A stretch of DNA of 64,000 nucleotides from an uncultured Bacteroidota bacterium (GTDB taxonomy: Bacteria > Bacteroidota > Bacteroidia > Flavobacteriales > Flavobacteriaceae): NCBI GenBank assembly GCA_902598305.1, contig CACKBL010000006.1:84606-148605 (forward strand), in the 5' to 3' direction. The translations under genes and the position numbers were made by a program. The first letter of the stretch is position 1. Each line of letters begins with the position of its first letter. Below, piece after piece: positions 50,585 through 60,699 of this stretch. The notes beneath the pieces were generated by a model. That model ran no database searches, was not told where the DNA came from, and worked only from the letters and a program-made list of their open reading frames with translations.

Positions 50585-51365
50585 AAGATAAATTTTCTAA
50601 AGTTTTTTTTAACTCTTTACCTGGATCACTCGATAACATAAATTTTTCTCCAATCAAAAATCCTTGATAACCAATTTTCTTTAACTTTTTTATAGAATTA
50701 TAGTTATTTAATCCACTTTCTGAAATCTTTAAAAATTCATTGGGTATTTGATTGAAAAGTTTTTCACTTATTTTTAAATCAGTTTTAAAAGATTTAAGGT
50801 TTCGATTATTTACTCCGATAATATCGACGTTTTCAACTAACCCTTTTTGTAGTTCATCATTATTATGAACTTCTAAAAGAACCTCTAATTTCAAGTCTTT
50901 TGCTTTTTTTGATAAATTGACTATTTCATCTTTTGTAAGTATTGAAGATATAAGCAATATAATGTCAGCTCCAAAGGCTTTAGACTCATAAATTTGGTAT
51001 TCATCTATTATGAAATCCTTTCTTAATATCGGCAAGGAAGATATAGATCTAGCTAAGACCAAATCTTCCAAACTCCCACCAAAATACTTTAAATTAGTTA
51101 GTACTGATAATCCGCTAGCACCAAAAGTTTGATAGTTTCTACAAACTTCATCAACAGATAATTTATTGTTAATTTCATTTTTTGACGGAGAACGTCTTTT
51201 GAATTCGGCTATAATTCCAAAACTATCATTTTTAATTGAATTAGTCATTGAAATTGTATTTCTTTTAAAAAGAGACATTTTTTCATACTCCGATATTGGA
51301 ATAATACTTTTTTTAAGTTTCAGTTCTTTCTTGATGTCAATTACAATGTTTTTTAAAATAGACAT
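50574..51365 (-). CDS. trpC: Indole-3-glycerol phosphate synthase
   Basis: IIAEFKRRSPSK, LPILRKDFIIDEYQIYES, IIGVNNRNLKSF. Confidence 0.97.
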   Translation of the reverse strand: MSILKNIVIDIKKELKLKKSIIPISEYEKMSLFKRNTISMTNSIKNDSFGIIAEFKRRSPSKNEINNKLSVDEVCRNYQTFGASGLSVLTNLKYFGGSLEDLVLARSISSLPILRKDFIIDEYQIYESKAFGADIILLISSILTKDEIVNLSKKAKDLKLEVLLEVHNNDELQKGLVENVDIIGVNNRNLKSFKTDLKISEKLFNQIPNEFLKISESGLNNYNSIKKLKKIGYQGFLIGEKFMLSSDPGKELKKTLENLSYEN

Positions 51366-51367
51366 GT

Positions 51368-52363
51368 TTAAATTTTAGCTAGTTTTTCAAAAGACTTGAG
51401 AGCTTTTTTATTATATAATGAATCCTCAGCTATTTTTATAGATTCAACAATATTTAATTTTTTAGATGTGGATATTGCCATCGCCGCGTTAGCACAAACA
51501 ACGTTATTTTGCTCCTTTGAGCCGTTTCCTTCTAATATGGATTTAAAAATAAAAGCGGATTCTTTTACACTATTTCCCCCACTGATTGAATCTTTTGTTA
51601 CACTTTTATATCCAAAATGATGAGGTTCGAAAATAAATTCTCCAGAATTTCGAATCAATTTTGTTGGACCAGTTAAAGATATTTCATCGTAGCCATCTAA
51701 CGAATAAGTAATTGTATAGTTTTTATTTGTTTTTTGGAAAAGATAGCCATAAAGTCTTGCAGTTTCTAGATTATAAACGCCAGTAAGTTGATTCTTAGGA
51801 TTAACTGGATTTACAAGAGGCCCCAAAATATTAAAAAAAGTTTTAATCCTTAAGTTTTTTCTAACCGAAGCTACATTTTTCATAGCTGGGTGAAATAACG
51901 GAGCGTGTAGAAAACATATTCCAGCTTTATCGATACAACTTTTTAAAAAACTTTCATTATTCGAAAAATTGATCCCCAAAAATTCCAAAACATTACTTGA
52001 ACCGCAATTGGACGAAACTCCATAGTTTCCGTGCTTTGCAACTTTAATTCCAGAACCAGCAGTAACAAAAGAGGACAAAGTTGAAATATTGAAAGTATTT
52101 TTTTCATCTCCTCCTGTACCGCACAAATCAATTGTATCGTAATCTGATAAATCTATCTTAACACATAAATTAAGTAAAGCATTTCTAAAACCATTCAATT
52201 CATCAATAGAAATACTTCTCATCATGAAAATGGTTAAAAAAGAAGATATTATAATATCATCATGTTTCCCTTTGGTTATTTCAATAAGAGATTTTTCCGC
52301 CTCTGATGCAGTCAAGTATTCTTTAGCAATTAATTTTTCTAAAATATTTTTCATACTAATCAT
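51368..52363 (-). CDS. trpD: Anthranilate phosphoribosyltransferase
   Basis: LCGTGGDEKNTFNIST, AKHGNYGVSSNCGSSNVLE, NILGPLVNP. Confidence 0.97.
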   Translation of the reverse strand: MISMKNILEKLIAKEYLTASEAEKSLIEITKGKHDDIIISSFLTIFMMRSISIDELNGFRNALLNLCVKIDLSDYDTIDLCGTGGDEKNTFNISTLSSFVTAGSGIKVAKHGNYGVSSNCGSSNVLEFLGINFSNNESFLKSCIDKAGICFLHAPLFHPAMKNVASVRKNLRIKTFFNILGPLVNPVNPKNQLTGVYNLETARLYGYLFQKTNKNYTITYSLDGYDEISLTGPTKLIRNSGEFIFEPHHFGYKSVTKDSISGGNSVKESAFIFKSILEGNGSKEQNNVVCANAAMAISTSKKLNIVESIKIAEDSLYNKKALKSFEKLAKI

Positions 52364-52919
52364 TTATCCAATTTTGAAGAATTTTTTTTCCGTATTTCGT
52401 CAATATTGATTCGGGATGAAATTGAACTCCATATACTTTATAATTTTTGTGTCTTAAAGACATTAGGTGACCTTTCTTATCGAATGAAGTCGCTTCAAGA
52501 TAAATTGGTAAGGGATGCTTAACAACCCATGAATGATATCTTCCTACCATTATGTTTTTTGGAATATCTAGAAATAATTTTTCGTGATTAATAATTTTAA
52601 TGCTTGTTTCAACTCCATGATACACATTTTTTAAGTTCTCAATTTCACCACCAAATACTTCGCCTATTGCTTGCATCCCAAGACACACTCCCAGAATACT
52701 TTTAGTTTTATGATATTTTTTAATTACTTCATTTAACAATCCTGATTCTCTTGGGATTCCTGGACCGGGTGACAAAAGGATGTATTCATAACTATCTATT
52801 TCATCTATATCAAAGTCATCATTTCTTTTAACATCAAGAGTACAATTTAAGTCCCTAAGTATATGGACTAGGTTGTAAGTGAAAGAATCGTAATTATCAA
52901 CCACAAATATTTTTTTCAT
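52356..52919 (-). CDS. trpG: Anthranilate synthase glutamine amidotransferase component
   Basis: VDNYDSFTYNLVH, LSPGPGIPRESG, GVCLGMQAIGE, GVQFHPES. Confidence 0.97.
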   Translation of the reverse strand: MKKIFVVDNYDSFTYNLVHILRDLNCTLDVKRNDDFDIDEIDSYEYILLSPGPGIPRESGLLNEVIKKYHKTKSILGVCLGMQAIGEVFGGEIENLKNVYHGVETSIKIINHEKLFLDIPKNIMVGRYHSWVVKHPLPIYLEATSFDKKGHLMSLRHKNYKVYGVQFHPESILTKYGKKILQNWIND

Positions 52920-54319
52920 GTTATTTTTTCAGCCATTTCCAGAGCCTTTTCTAAAGCTCCTAATTTATTATACACTTCTTCTAACTCTTTCTTTGGTTCC
53001 GACTTTGCTACGACACCGGCTCCTGCTTGATAATGAATAACCTGATTTTTACTTAAAAAAGACCTTATAATAATACAGTGATTAAAATTTCCTTCGAAAT
53101 CAAAAAACCCTAAAGCACCTCCATAAAAATTTCTTGAAATATTTTCATATTTATCAATAAGTTTTAAAGCCATATGTTTAGGGGCACCGGACAAAGTACC
53201 TGCAGGAAAAGTATCTGCAACAACCTGAAAATTATTAGTTGAAGGATTTAGTTTTCCTGTAACCTTTGATACAAGGTGAATAACATGTGAAAAAAATTGT
53301 ACTTGTCTATTTTTTTCAACTTTAACTTCACTTCCATTTCTACTTAAGTCATTTCTAGCAAGGTCCACAAGCATAACATGTTCACTATTTTCCTTAGGGT
53401 CTTTTTCCAACTTTTCTGCCAATTCTCTGTCTTTTGTGTCATCTCCTGTTCTTTTGAATGTTCCTGCTATGGGGTGTATTTCTGCTCTACCATTTTCAAT
53501 TATTATTTGTGCCTCTGGAGAACTACCAAAAATTTTAAAGCTCCCGTAATCAAAGAAAAAAAGATATGGAGATGGATTAATTGACCTTAATGCTCTATAA
53601 ACATTAAATTCATCTCCATAAAATCTTTGAGAAAATCGTCTTGATAAAACTATCTGGAAAACATCTCCCCGAAAACAATGATTTTTTCCTTTTTTTATAA
53701 GATTAGTAAATTCTTTATCAGTGAAATTTGAATTTTTTTCACCTTTTTTACTAAAATTATAATTTGTCGGTACATCTTTTTTTAAAAGTTTATCAATAAT
53801 TTCAATATCGTTTTTATTATTGGTTGAATGACAAAAAATGTGCGCCTCATGATTAAATAAACTTACACTAATTATGTATTTATAAACAGCATAATATAAT
53901 TCGGGTATTTCTAAATCGTCTTTGTTTTTGTCTAAATCTAAATCTTCAAAATGTGATACAGTTTCGTGTGCAATATATCCAAAAAGGCCATTGGTTATGA
54001 AGTTGTATTTTGTTTGTTTATAATAAAAATTGTTAGAAAAGTTTTTAATAATATTAGGGAGGCTTTCATTTTTTTTAATTTTTGTTGTAATCTTTTTTTG
54101 CCCTGGATATGTATAAGTTATTTTTCCATCCTTAACACTAATGGATGCAATAGCGTCACAACATATGTAGGAAAAGTTTTTATTATTTACATCATAATCG
54201 CTGCTTTCGAGAAGTAAACTATTTGCAAACTTATCTCTAAGTTTCAGATAAATACTAACCGGAGTCAATTTATCCGACAGAATTTTTTTATGATATGTTT
54301 TAAATTTTATTTTTTCCAA
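52916..54319 (-). CDS. trpE: Anthranilate synthase component I
   Basis: GDVFQIVLSRRF, PIAGTFKRTGDDTKDRELAEKLEKDPKENSEHVMLVDLARND, FPAGTLSGAPK. Confidence 0.97.
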   Translation of the reverse strand: MEKIKFKTYHKKILSDKLTPVSIYLKLRDKFANSLLLESSDYDVNNKNFSYICCDAIASISVKDGKITYTYPGQKKITTKIKKNESLPNIIKNFSNNFYYKQTKYNFITNGLFGYIAHETVSHFEDLDLDKNKDDLEIPELYYAVYKYIISVSLFNHEAHIFCHSTNNKNDIEIIDKLLKKDVPTNYNFSKKGEKNSNFTDKEFTNLIKKGKNHCFRGDVFQIVLSRRFSQRFYGDEFNVYRALRSINPSPYLFFFDYGSFKIFGSSPEAQIIIENGRAEIHPIAGTFKRTGDDTKDRELAEKLEKDPKENSEHVMLVDLARNDLSRNGSEVKVEKNRQVQFFSHVIHLVSKVTGKLNPSTNNFQVVADTFPAGTLSGAPKHMALKLIDKYENISRNFYGGALGFFDFEGNFNHCIIIRSFLSKNQVIHYQAGAGVVAKSEPKKELEEVYNKLGALEKALEMAEKIT

Positions 54320-54332
54320 ATTGTATTAAAAT

Positions 54333-54357
54333 AAAAAAGCCTGTCGTGATGACAAGC
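54333..54357 (-). terminator. Rho-independent attenuator terminator before trpE
   Basis: Minus strand GCTTGTC-ATCAC-GACAGGC (7 bp, one G.U) followed by TTTTTT. Confidence 0.87.
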
Positions 54358-54388
54358 CAAATATTAATAACAGGAGTTGTTTACACGA
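54344..54388 (-). promoter_or_regulatory. Candidate antiterminator of trp attenuator
   Basis: Minus-strand UCGUGUAAACAACUCC (54388-54373) pairs imperfectly with GGCUUGUCAUCACGA (54358-54344): 5 bp, internal loop, 4 bp, then weak pairs; overlaps terminator 5' arm and loop. Confidence 0.5.
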
Positions 54389-54390
54389 AT

Positions 54391-54438
54391 TCATGAATCC
54401 ATAAAAGTCCACCAATTAATAATATTAAAAATTTTCAT
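54391..54438 (-). CDS. trpL: trp leader peptide: MKIFNIINWWTFMDS
   Basis: 15 codons plus TGA on the minus strand, tandem Trp codons (TGGTGG), immediately before the attenuator hairpin and trpE. Confidence 0.88.
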   Translation of the reverse strand: MKIFNIINWWTFMDS

Positions 54439-54442
54439 GTAG

Positions 54443-54450
54443 CAAATATA
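54443..54450 (-). promoter_or_regulatory. -7 promoter box TATATTTG of the trp operon
   Basis: Perfect TAnnTTTG, 4 nt before the trpL ATG; -33 element weak. Confidence 0.6.
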
Positions 54451-54477
54451 TATTAAAAATTTATACAATTTAACTTT

Positions 54478-55078
54478 TTAATTAAAAGTTAATTGAGCTT
54501 CTATTTCTATATCATCATATATTAACTTATCTCCTAGATTTTGAAAAAAATTTCCTGATCTATATGTGACGTTATGTTTTGTTCTATCAAAGATCAATTT
54601 GGCTTTTCCTTCTTTATTTTGAATTGATATATTAAAACTTATAGGCTGAGTAATTCCTTTTATTGTTATATCACCTTCGACAACTTGATTTCCATCACTT
54701 TTTAACTTAGAGGTTTTTTATGGATAAAGAGGCTTCAGGATAATCTTCGACTCCAAAAAAATCCTCTGATTTTAAATGTGACTCAAGATAATTTTTGGAT
54801 TTTCCTGAAAGATCTTGACAATTTATAGACCTCATGTCAACAATGAAATTACCACTAATAATTTTTTCTCCCTTCATAATGATTTTCCCTTCTTTAAATT
54901 TTAGTGAACCATAATGTGTTTTTGTAGTTATTTCCTTTCCAGTCCATTTAATTGAACTATTCATTTTGTTGAGAATAATCTCTTGATTTTCCATCAGTAA
55001 AAATTGGTCCTGAGCAAAAGTATTGTAAGCAAGAAATAGAATTAAGGAAAATATGGAAGTTAAATTTTTAAATTTCAT
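54478..55078 (-). pseudogene. YceI-family protein gene with a +1 frameshift at an A6 tract (54714-54719)
   Basis: First half (54707-55078) ends ...PEASLSIKNL*; skipping one A continues ...SIKTSKLKSDGNQVVEGDITIKGITQPISFNISIQNKEGKAKLIFDRTKHNVTYRSGNFFQNLGDKLIYDDIEIEAQLTFN* to 54478. Confidence 0.85.
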
Positions 55079-55154
55079 CTTTAATTTTTTTATAAAAATA
55101 AAAAACTTGACTAAACTATAAGAATAATTTTCTCACATATGTTATTTTTGATTT

Positions 55155-55472
55155 ATGATAAATCTTGACTGCGAAGATTGGGTTAGAAAAACAGGTTCAT
55201 ATCAAAAGCCAATTATTTTGGATGTCAGGACGGTTGAGGAATACGAAGAAATTTCGGTTCCTAACGCTGTTTTAGCAAACATACTTGAACCCAATGAATT
55301 TATGAATGTAGTTGAAAAATTCTCCAAAAAATCTAAAATTTTTGTTTATTGCCGATCCGGTGTAAGGAGTCAAAAAGCATGTAACATACTCGATCAATTA
55401 GGATTCAAAGAAACCTACAACTTAAATGGTGGAATATTGGAATGGGAAAAGAGAAAAAACTTTAATCAATGA
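55155..55472 (+). CDS. Rhodanese-like domain protein
   Basis: LDVRTVEEYEE, FVYCRSGVRSQKACNIL. Confidence 0.92.
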   Translation: MINLDCEDWVRKTGSYQKPIILDVRTVEEYEEISVPNAVLANILEPNEFMNVVEKFSKKSKIFVYCRSGVRSQKACNILDQLGFKETYNLNGGILEWEKRKNFNQ

Positions 55473-55690
55473 CTAAAAGTTTAAGAGTTTTATTTGAAAA
55501 ATATGGTTTTGAGGTATGTTCACGACTAGCGGACTTCTTGGGTATGAAAGTAAAATTAGTTAGATTATTTTTTATATATGCTTCTTTTGCAACTGTTTTT
55601 GGTGGGTTCGTTATTTATTTGACTCTTGCCTTTTGGCTAAAAATGAAAGATCTGTTATACGGTAAAAGAACATCCGTTTTTGATTTATAA
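55469..55690 (+). CDS. PspC-domain small membrane protein
   Basis: VCSRLADFLGMKVKLVRLFFIYASFATVFGGFVIYLTLAFWL. Confidence 0.8.
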   Translation: MTKSLRVLFEKYGFEVCSRLADFLGMKVKLVRLFFIYASFATVFGGFVIYLTLAFWLKMKDLLYGKRTSVFDL

Positions 55691-55765
55691 AAACCAAATA
55701 GGATTATAATTTGTATTTCGAGAATAATTTTTAATATTAGCGACTTCTAAACCAATCTTTATATT

Positions 55766-57316
55766 ATGTCTAAATTTAAAATTTTAATTTTTTCATTCTT
55801 TTTTTTATTTTCAAAAACTTCATCCTCTCAACAAAAAGGTATTGATGAAACCATTAATGAGGCATTTTTGCCGGTATCTAGTTTTTGGGAAAATTTAGTT
55901 TTGCATGAGTTTTTTGGAACAGGAATACCAACTATAATTTTTTTACTAGTTGGTGGAGCAGCATTTTTCACATTTTATTTCGGGTTTATAAATATTAGAG
56001 GATTTGGATTATCATTGAAAACAGTAATGGGAAAGTATGATAAGTTAGATGAAGAAAGATCTAATAATGGTGAAGTAAGCCATTTTCAAGCTTTAGCAAC
56101 TGCTGTTTCAGGTACCGTAGGAAACGGCAATATTGCAGGGGTTGCAATGGCTATTGCCTTGGGAGGTCCTGGAGCAACATTCTGGATGATTCTTTGTGGT
56201 ATTTTAGGTATGTCATCAAAATTTGTAGAATGTACTCTAGGTGTAAAATATCGTGAAATTGGTTCAGATGGAACAGTTTATGGTGGCCCTATGTATTATC
56301 TCAAAAAGGGGTTGTCAGAGATAGGATATGGTAAGCTGGGAAAAGTTTTAGGAATAACCTTTGCTATTTTATGTATCGGTGCATCTTTTGGTGGAGGTAA
56401 CGCAGCTCAATCTAATCAAGCAGCAATGCAATTGGTCAACTCATTTGGAATGACGGGAGGGAATGCAAGAACAGCAATTGGAATAATAATGATGATTGTT
56501 GTTGGGGTAATTATAATTGGGGGGATAAAAAGAATTGCATCTGTTACCGAAAAAGTAGTTCCATTTATGGCTGGAATTTACGTTTTAGCTTGTTTATATA
56601 TCATTTTTTCAAATTTTTCCTATATAGACGATGCGTTTGGATTAATTTTCAGTCAGGCCTTTACTCCACCAGCTGCTGTTGGAGGTTTTATTGGGGTTCT
56701 TATTCAAGGCTTTAGAAGGGGTGCTTTTTCTAATGAAGCTGGAGCAGGTTCTGCTTCTATTGCTCATTCAGCTGTTATTACTAGCTATCCGGCATCAGAA
56801 GGATTGGTGGCTCTATTAGAGCCATTCATAGATACGGTAGTTATCTGTACAATGACCGCACTTGTAATAATAATTTTTAATGGTGATAACACAATTTTTA
56901 CTTATGGGAATACTGTTGGGGACGGAACGGCAGTAATGATTGAAGGACAACAATTAAGTGGAGCAGGAATAACTTCTGCTGCTTTTTCTAAGTATATTTC
57001 TTTCTCTGGTCCATTCTTAACATTAGCTGTAGTACTTTTTGCTCTGTCAACTATGATTTCTTGGTCATATTATGGCTTACAATCATGGATGTATGTTTTC
57101 GGCAAAGGGAAAGTAGCTGATCTGACTTATAAAATCTTATTTCTTGTATTTATTGTAATTGGAGCCGCAGGAGATATGTCTTCAGTCTGGGCTTTTTCCG
57201 ATGCGATGATTTTAGCTTTAGTTTTTCCTAATATGATAGGCCTTTTTTTCCTTTATCCCAAGGTGAAGCAAGAATTATCTATATATATTGATAAAATAAA
57301 AAATAAAACAAACTGA
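55766..57316 (+). CDS. Alanine/glycine:cation (Na+) symporter, AGCS family
   Basis: ALATAVSGTVGNGNIAGVAMAIALGGPGA, GFRRGAFSNEAGAGSA. Confidence 0.95.
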   Translation: MSKFKILIFSFFFLFSKTSSSQQKGIDETINEAFLPVSSFWENLVLHEFFGTGIPTIIFLLVGGAAFFTFYFGFINIRGFGLSLKTVMGKYDKLDEERSNNGEVSHFQALATAVSGTVGNGNIAGVAMAIALGGPGATFWMILCGILGMSSKFVECTLGVKYREIGSDGTVYGGPMYYLKKGLSEIGYGKLGKVLGITFAILCIGASFGGGNAAQSNQAAMQLVNSFGMTGGNARTAIGIIMMIVVGVIIIGGIKRIASVTEKVVPFMAGIYVLACLYIIFSNFSYIDDAFGLIFSQAFTPPAAVGGFIGVLIQGFRRGAFSNEAGAGSASIAHSAVITSYPASEGLVALLEPFIDTVVICTMTALVIIIFNGDNTIFTYGNTVGDGTAVMIEGQQLSGAGITSAAFSKYISFSGPFLTLAVVLFALSTMISWSYYGLQSWMYVFGKGKVADLTYKILFLVFIVIGAAGDMSSVWAFSDAMILALVFPNMIGLFFLYPKVKQELSIYIDKIKNKTN

Positions 57317-57372
57317 ATTAAAATTTCATAGGTTATCATAAACAACTTATATTTGCAACCTAAATTTAGAAT

Positions 57373-57567
57373 ATGTTAATTATACCTATAAAGGAAGGTG
57401 AAAATATAGACAGGGCTTTAAAGCGTTTTAAAAGAAAGTTTGATAAAACTGGAGCTATGCGTGAACTGCGTACTAGAAAACAGTTTATTAAGCCATCTGT
57501 AAAGAATAGATCTAGGATTCAAAAAGCCCAACATGTTCAAAGGTTAAAAGATTCACTTTTACAATAG
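57373..57567 (+). CDS. rpsU: 30S ribosomal protein S21
   Basis: MLIIPIKEGENIDRALKRFKRKFDKTGAMRELRTRKQF; TATATTTG box at 57348-57355. Confidence 0.97.
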   Translation: MLIIPIKEGENIDRALKRFKRKFDKTGAMRELRTRKQFIKPSVKNRSRIQKAQHVQRLKDSLLQ

Positions 57568-57623
57568 ACTATACACCCTTTTCTACTTAATGTTTTAAAA
57601 GTTTACTATCTTAAAGAAAGATT

Positions 57624-58508
57624 ATGTCTTTAAATAGTTTTATTGAGTATTTGGTTAAGGAAAGAAACTATTCTAATAATACTATAATTGCGTATAAAAA
57701 TGATTTAGAAGTATTTCAAAAATTTTGTCAAAAAGAATTTAATCATAAAAATCTAAAAACATCTAACTACAGTTTTATAAGGTCTTGGGTTGTGAGTCTA
57801 GTTGAATCTGGTTTAAGCAATAGATCAATAAACAGAAAAGTGTCAGTATTAAGGTCTTACTTTAATTTTTTATTGAAAATAGGAGAAATTGACAAAAGTC
57901 CTTTAAAAAACCACAAACCTTTAAAGGAAGAAAAAAAAGTTCAAGTTCCTTTTTCAGAAAAAGAAATTAACCTGTTGCTTGAAGGTGATTTTTTCAAAAA
58001 AGATTACGAGGGTACGATGATAAAAACATTGATAGAACTTTTTTATTCAACAGGATTAAGACTTTCCGAAGTTACAAACCTTAAAAGAACATCAGTTGAT
58101 TTAGTTAACAAAAAAATAAAGGTTTTAGGAAAACGCAACAAAGAAAGAATTATTCCTATAATTGAATCCTTAAAAAATCAACTATTTAAATTTCAAGGAT
58201 TAAAAAATCAAATAATCAGTGGTCCTGAAAGTGAATTTTTTTTTGTAGACAAAAAGAACACTAAACTCAAAAATATTTATGTATATAAAGTAGTAAATAA
58301 CTACTTAAATAAGGTATCAACAAAATCAAAAAGAAGTCCTCATATGCTTCGTCACAGCTTTGCTACTCATTTGTTAAACCATGGTGCTGATATTAACAGT
58401 GTTAAAGAATTACTTGGACATGCATCTCTTGCTGCAACTCAAATATATACTCATACTAGTATGGAAAAAATAAAATCTATTTACAAAAAATCTCACCCTA
58501 GAAACTAA
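57624..58508 (+). CDS. Tyrosine recombinase XerC/XerD type
   Basis: YSTGLRLSEVTNLK, HMLRHSFATHLLNHGADINSVKELLGHASLAATQIYTH. Confidence 0.94.
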   Translation: MSLNSFIEYLVKERNYSNNTIIAYKNDLEVFQKFCQKEFNHKNLKTSNYSFIRSWVVSLVESGLSNRSINRKVSVLRSYFNFLLKIGEIDKSPLKNHKPLKEEKKVQVPFSEKEINLLLEGDFFKKDYEGTMIKTLIELFYSTGLRLSEVTNLKRTSVDLVNKKIKVLGKRNKERIIPIIESLKNQLFKFQGLKNQIISGPESEFFFVDKKNTKLKNIYVYKVVNNYLNKVSTKSKRSPHMLRHSFATHLLNHGADINSVKELLGHASLAATQIYTHTSMEKIKSIYKKSHPRN

Positions 58509-58518
58509 ATTTATAAAA

Positions 58519-60627
58519 ATGAAAAAATTTATTTCCATAGCAATATTAATTATTTTAGTGATTTCTTGTAACAGTAAAATTGATTTAAGCTTACCATCAG
58601 TTTTTTCTGACCAAATGATTTTACAACGTGAGACTGAAGTTACTTTTTGGGGAAAATCTAGTTCAAATGAGAAAATTGAAATTAAAGGAACCTGGGGTAA
58701 ATCTTCTTCGACTAAGGCAGATAAAAGCGGAAATTGGGAATTGAAGTTAATCACTCCTTCAGCAGGAGGACCCTACGAGGTTGTGGTAAATGATTCTAGA
58801 AATTCGATTGTATTTAAAGATGTATTAATTGGGGAGGTTTGGCTTGCATCTGGTCAGTCAAACATGCAATGGAAGTTAAACCAGTGTAAAGATTGTATTG
58901 ATAATCAAGATGAAGAAATTGAAAATGCCAATTATAATGAGATAAGGTTTTTTAATAATCCAACAGATCTATCTGGGACAATTATAAATTCTCAGAAGTG
59001 GAAAACCGTAAACCCAAAATCTGCTTCCGAAATGGAGGACTCGTATAGCACGGAAAATTACAGTGCTGTAGGTTATTTTTTTGCAAAAAAATTGTATTCA
59101 GAACTTAATGTTCCTATAGGTATAATAGGGTCATATTGGGGTGGAACTAGAGTTGAAGCTTGGACTAGTCGGGCAAAGCTCAATGAGATTACCTCTGTTA
59201 AACTTCCAATTGAAGAAATAAAAAAAATTATTAGTATGGATCGTGAAGAGTTGGAACTATTTTATAAAAATTACAATGATTCTGTAGCAAACATAAATAA
59301 GGAACTTTTTGGTTTTGATACTTTTGATTTACCTAAAATAACTCAAGAGAGAAGTATTGAGAAAAATTGGGAACTACTTTCACTCAATGATAAACATTTT
59401 CCCAAAGCTGATTTTAATGACACAAAATGGCAAAATTGGAATAAAAATTATGAGGTGTCCGGTTACGGTGACCTAAACTCAAGATTTGAAAATATTTATG
59501 ATCCTAAAGATTTTTTATTAAACAATGGGGTTATTTGGCTTAGGACTCTAGTAAATATAGAAGATATTTCTTCCGATTATGAATTGATTTATAAAGATGG
59601 TGCCGATGACACTGACCAAACTTATTTTAACGGTACTCTTGTTGGAAACACATTTAGCTGGAGTAAAGAAAGAAATTATACAATAAAAAAATCATTACTT
59701 AGAAAAGGTGAAAATTTATTAGCTATTAGACTATCTGATTTGGATGGACCTGGTGGTTTTAATGGGAAGATTTTTATAAGGAATAGTTCAGATGAAATTG
59801 AAATACCAATAGAGTCTTTTAAATATAAGCATCATGCTTTTTTACTCGATGGAAGACTTATTGTTCATAATTTGGAGAACCAAGAACTACTTGAAAAATC
59901 GAATTTTTTCAAAGAAAATATAGTTCGTGGATTTGCCACTGATACTCATAATGAATACTCCATTTTATTTGATAGGATATTATCAAACGTTATTCCGTAT
60001 ACTATTAAAGGAACTATCTGGTACCAAGGCGAAGCTAATACTATAAATTACAATGAATACCAAACCCTATTTTCAGCTATGATAGATGATTGGCGAGAGG
60101 CCTGGGAATATGATTTCCCATTTTATTATGCTCAGCTAGCTCCTTTTCCTGCGGGGGGTACTCTTGGAGTTCGAGAAGCACAGCGAAAGACCCTAGAGTC
60201 AACTGAAAACACCGGTATGGCTGTTTTAATGGACATAGGGGAGGAGGATGACATTCATCCTCACAATAAACAAGATGTAGGTAAAAGACTTGCCCTTTTA
60301 GCTCTTGACAAACAGTATGGTTTTAACTATATATCCTCTGGGCCAAAATATAAAAGTCATAAGGCTAAGGGTAGGTATCTTTATGTAGATTTTGATAGCG
60401 TAGGATCTGGACTTGATTTTATAGGAGGTAAAAATGGTTTTGAAATAGCTGGTAAGAATAATAAGTTTTATCCAGCTACTGCGAAAATTATAGACAATAG
60501 GATTCGACTGTATTCCAAGGATGTGAAAAGGCCTATTAATGTGAGATATGGGTGGAAAAACTGGACAGTTGGAACACTATTTAACAAAGAGGGACTACCT
60601 GCATCATCATTTAGTTCGGGTTTATAA
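58519..60627 (+). CDS. Sialate O-acetylesterase-like lipoprotein
   Basis: Lipobox VISCNS; LPSVFSDQMILQRETEVTFWGKS, GEVWLASGQSNMQW, IKGTIWYQGEANT. Confidence 0.9.
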   Translation: MKKFISIAILIILVISCNSKIDLSLPSVFSDQMILQRETEVTFWGKSSSNEKIEIKGTWGKSSSTKADKSGNWELKLITPSAGGPYEVVVNDSRNSIVFKDVLIGEVWLASGQSNMQWKLNQCKDCIDNQDEEIENANYNEIRFFNNPTDLSGTIINSQKWKTVNPKSASEMEDSYSTENYSAVGYFFAKKLYSELNVPIGIIGSYWGGTRVEAWTSRAKLNEITSVKLPIEEIKKIISMDREELELFYKNYNDSVANINKELFGFDTFDLPKITQERSIEKNWELLSLNDKHFPKADFNDTKWQNWNKNYEVSGYGDLNSRFENIYDPKDFLLNNGVIWLRTLVNIEDISSDYELIYKDGADDTDQTYFNGTLVGNTFSWSKERNYTIKKSLLRKGENLLAIRLSDLDGPGGFNGKIFIRNSSDEIEIPIESFKYKHHAFLLDGRLIVHNLENQELLEKSNFFKENIVRGFATDTHNEYSILFDRILSNVIPYTIKGTIWYQGEANTINYNEYQTLFSAMIDDWREAWEYDFPFYYAQLAPFPAGGTLGVREAQRKTLESTENTGMAVLMDIGEEDDIHPHNKQDVGKRLALLALDKQYGFNYISSGPKYKSHKAKGRYLYVDFDSVGSGLDFIGGKNGFEIAGKNNKFYPATAKIIDNRIRLYSKDVKRPINVRYGWKNWTVGTLFNKEGLPASSFSSGL

Positions 60628-60691
60628 ATTCTAACAAAAAATATTTAAAAACAAAGTGTTAGGGTTCAATATTGGAAACAAAAAAATAAAT

Positions 60692-60699
60692 TATATTTG
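60692..60699 (+). promoter_or_regulatory. TATATTTG promoter box upstream of tRNA cluster
   Basis: TTG-N17-TATATTTG; about 100 nt before tRNA-Thr. Confidence 0.5.

Noticed and set aside
57624-58508. XerC-like recombinase as the integrase of a mobile element at the broken tRNA
   Set aside because: It sits next to rpsU in the usual Bacteroidota housekeeping position, so it is more likely chromosomal XerC/XerD; a dedicated integrase, if any, would lie beyond the window.
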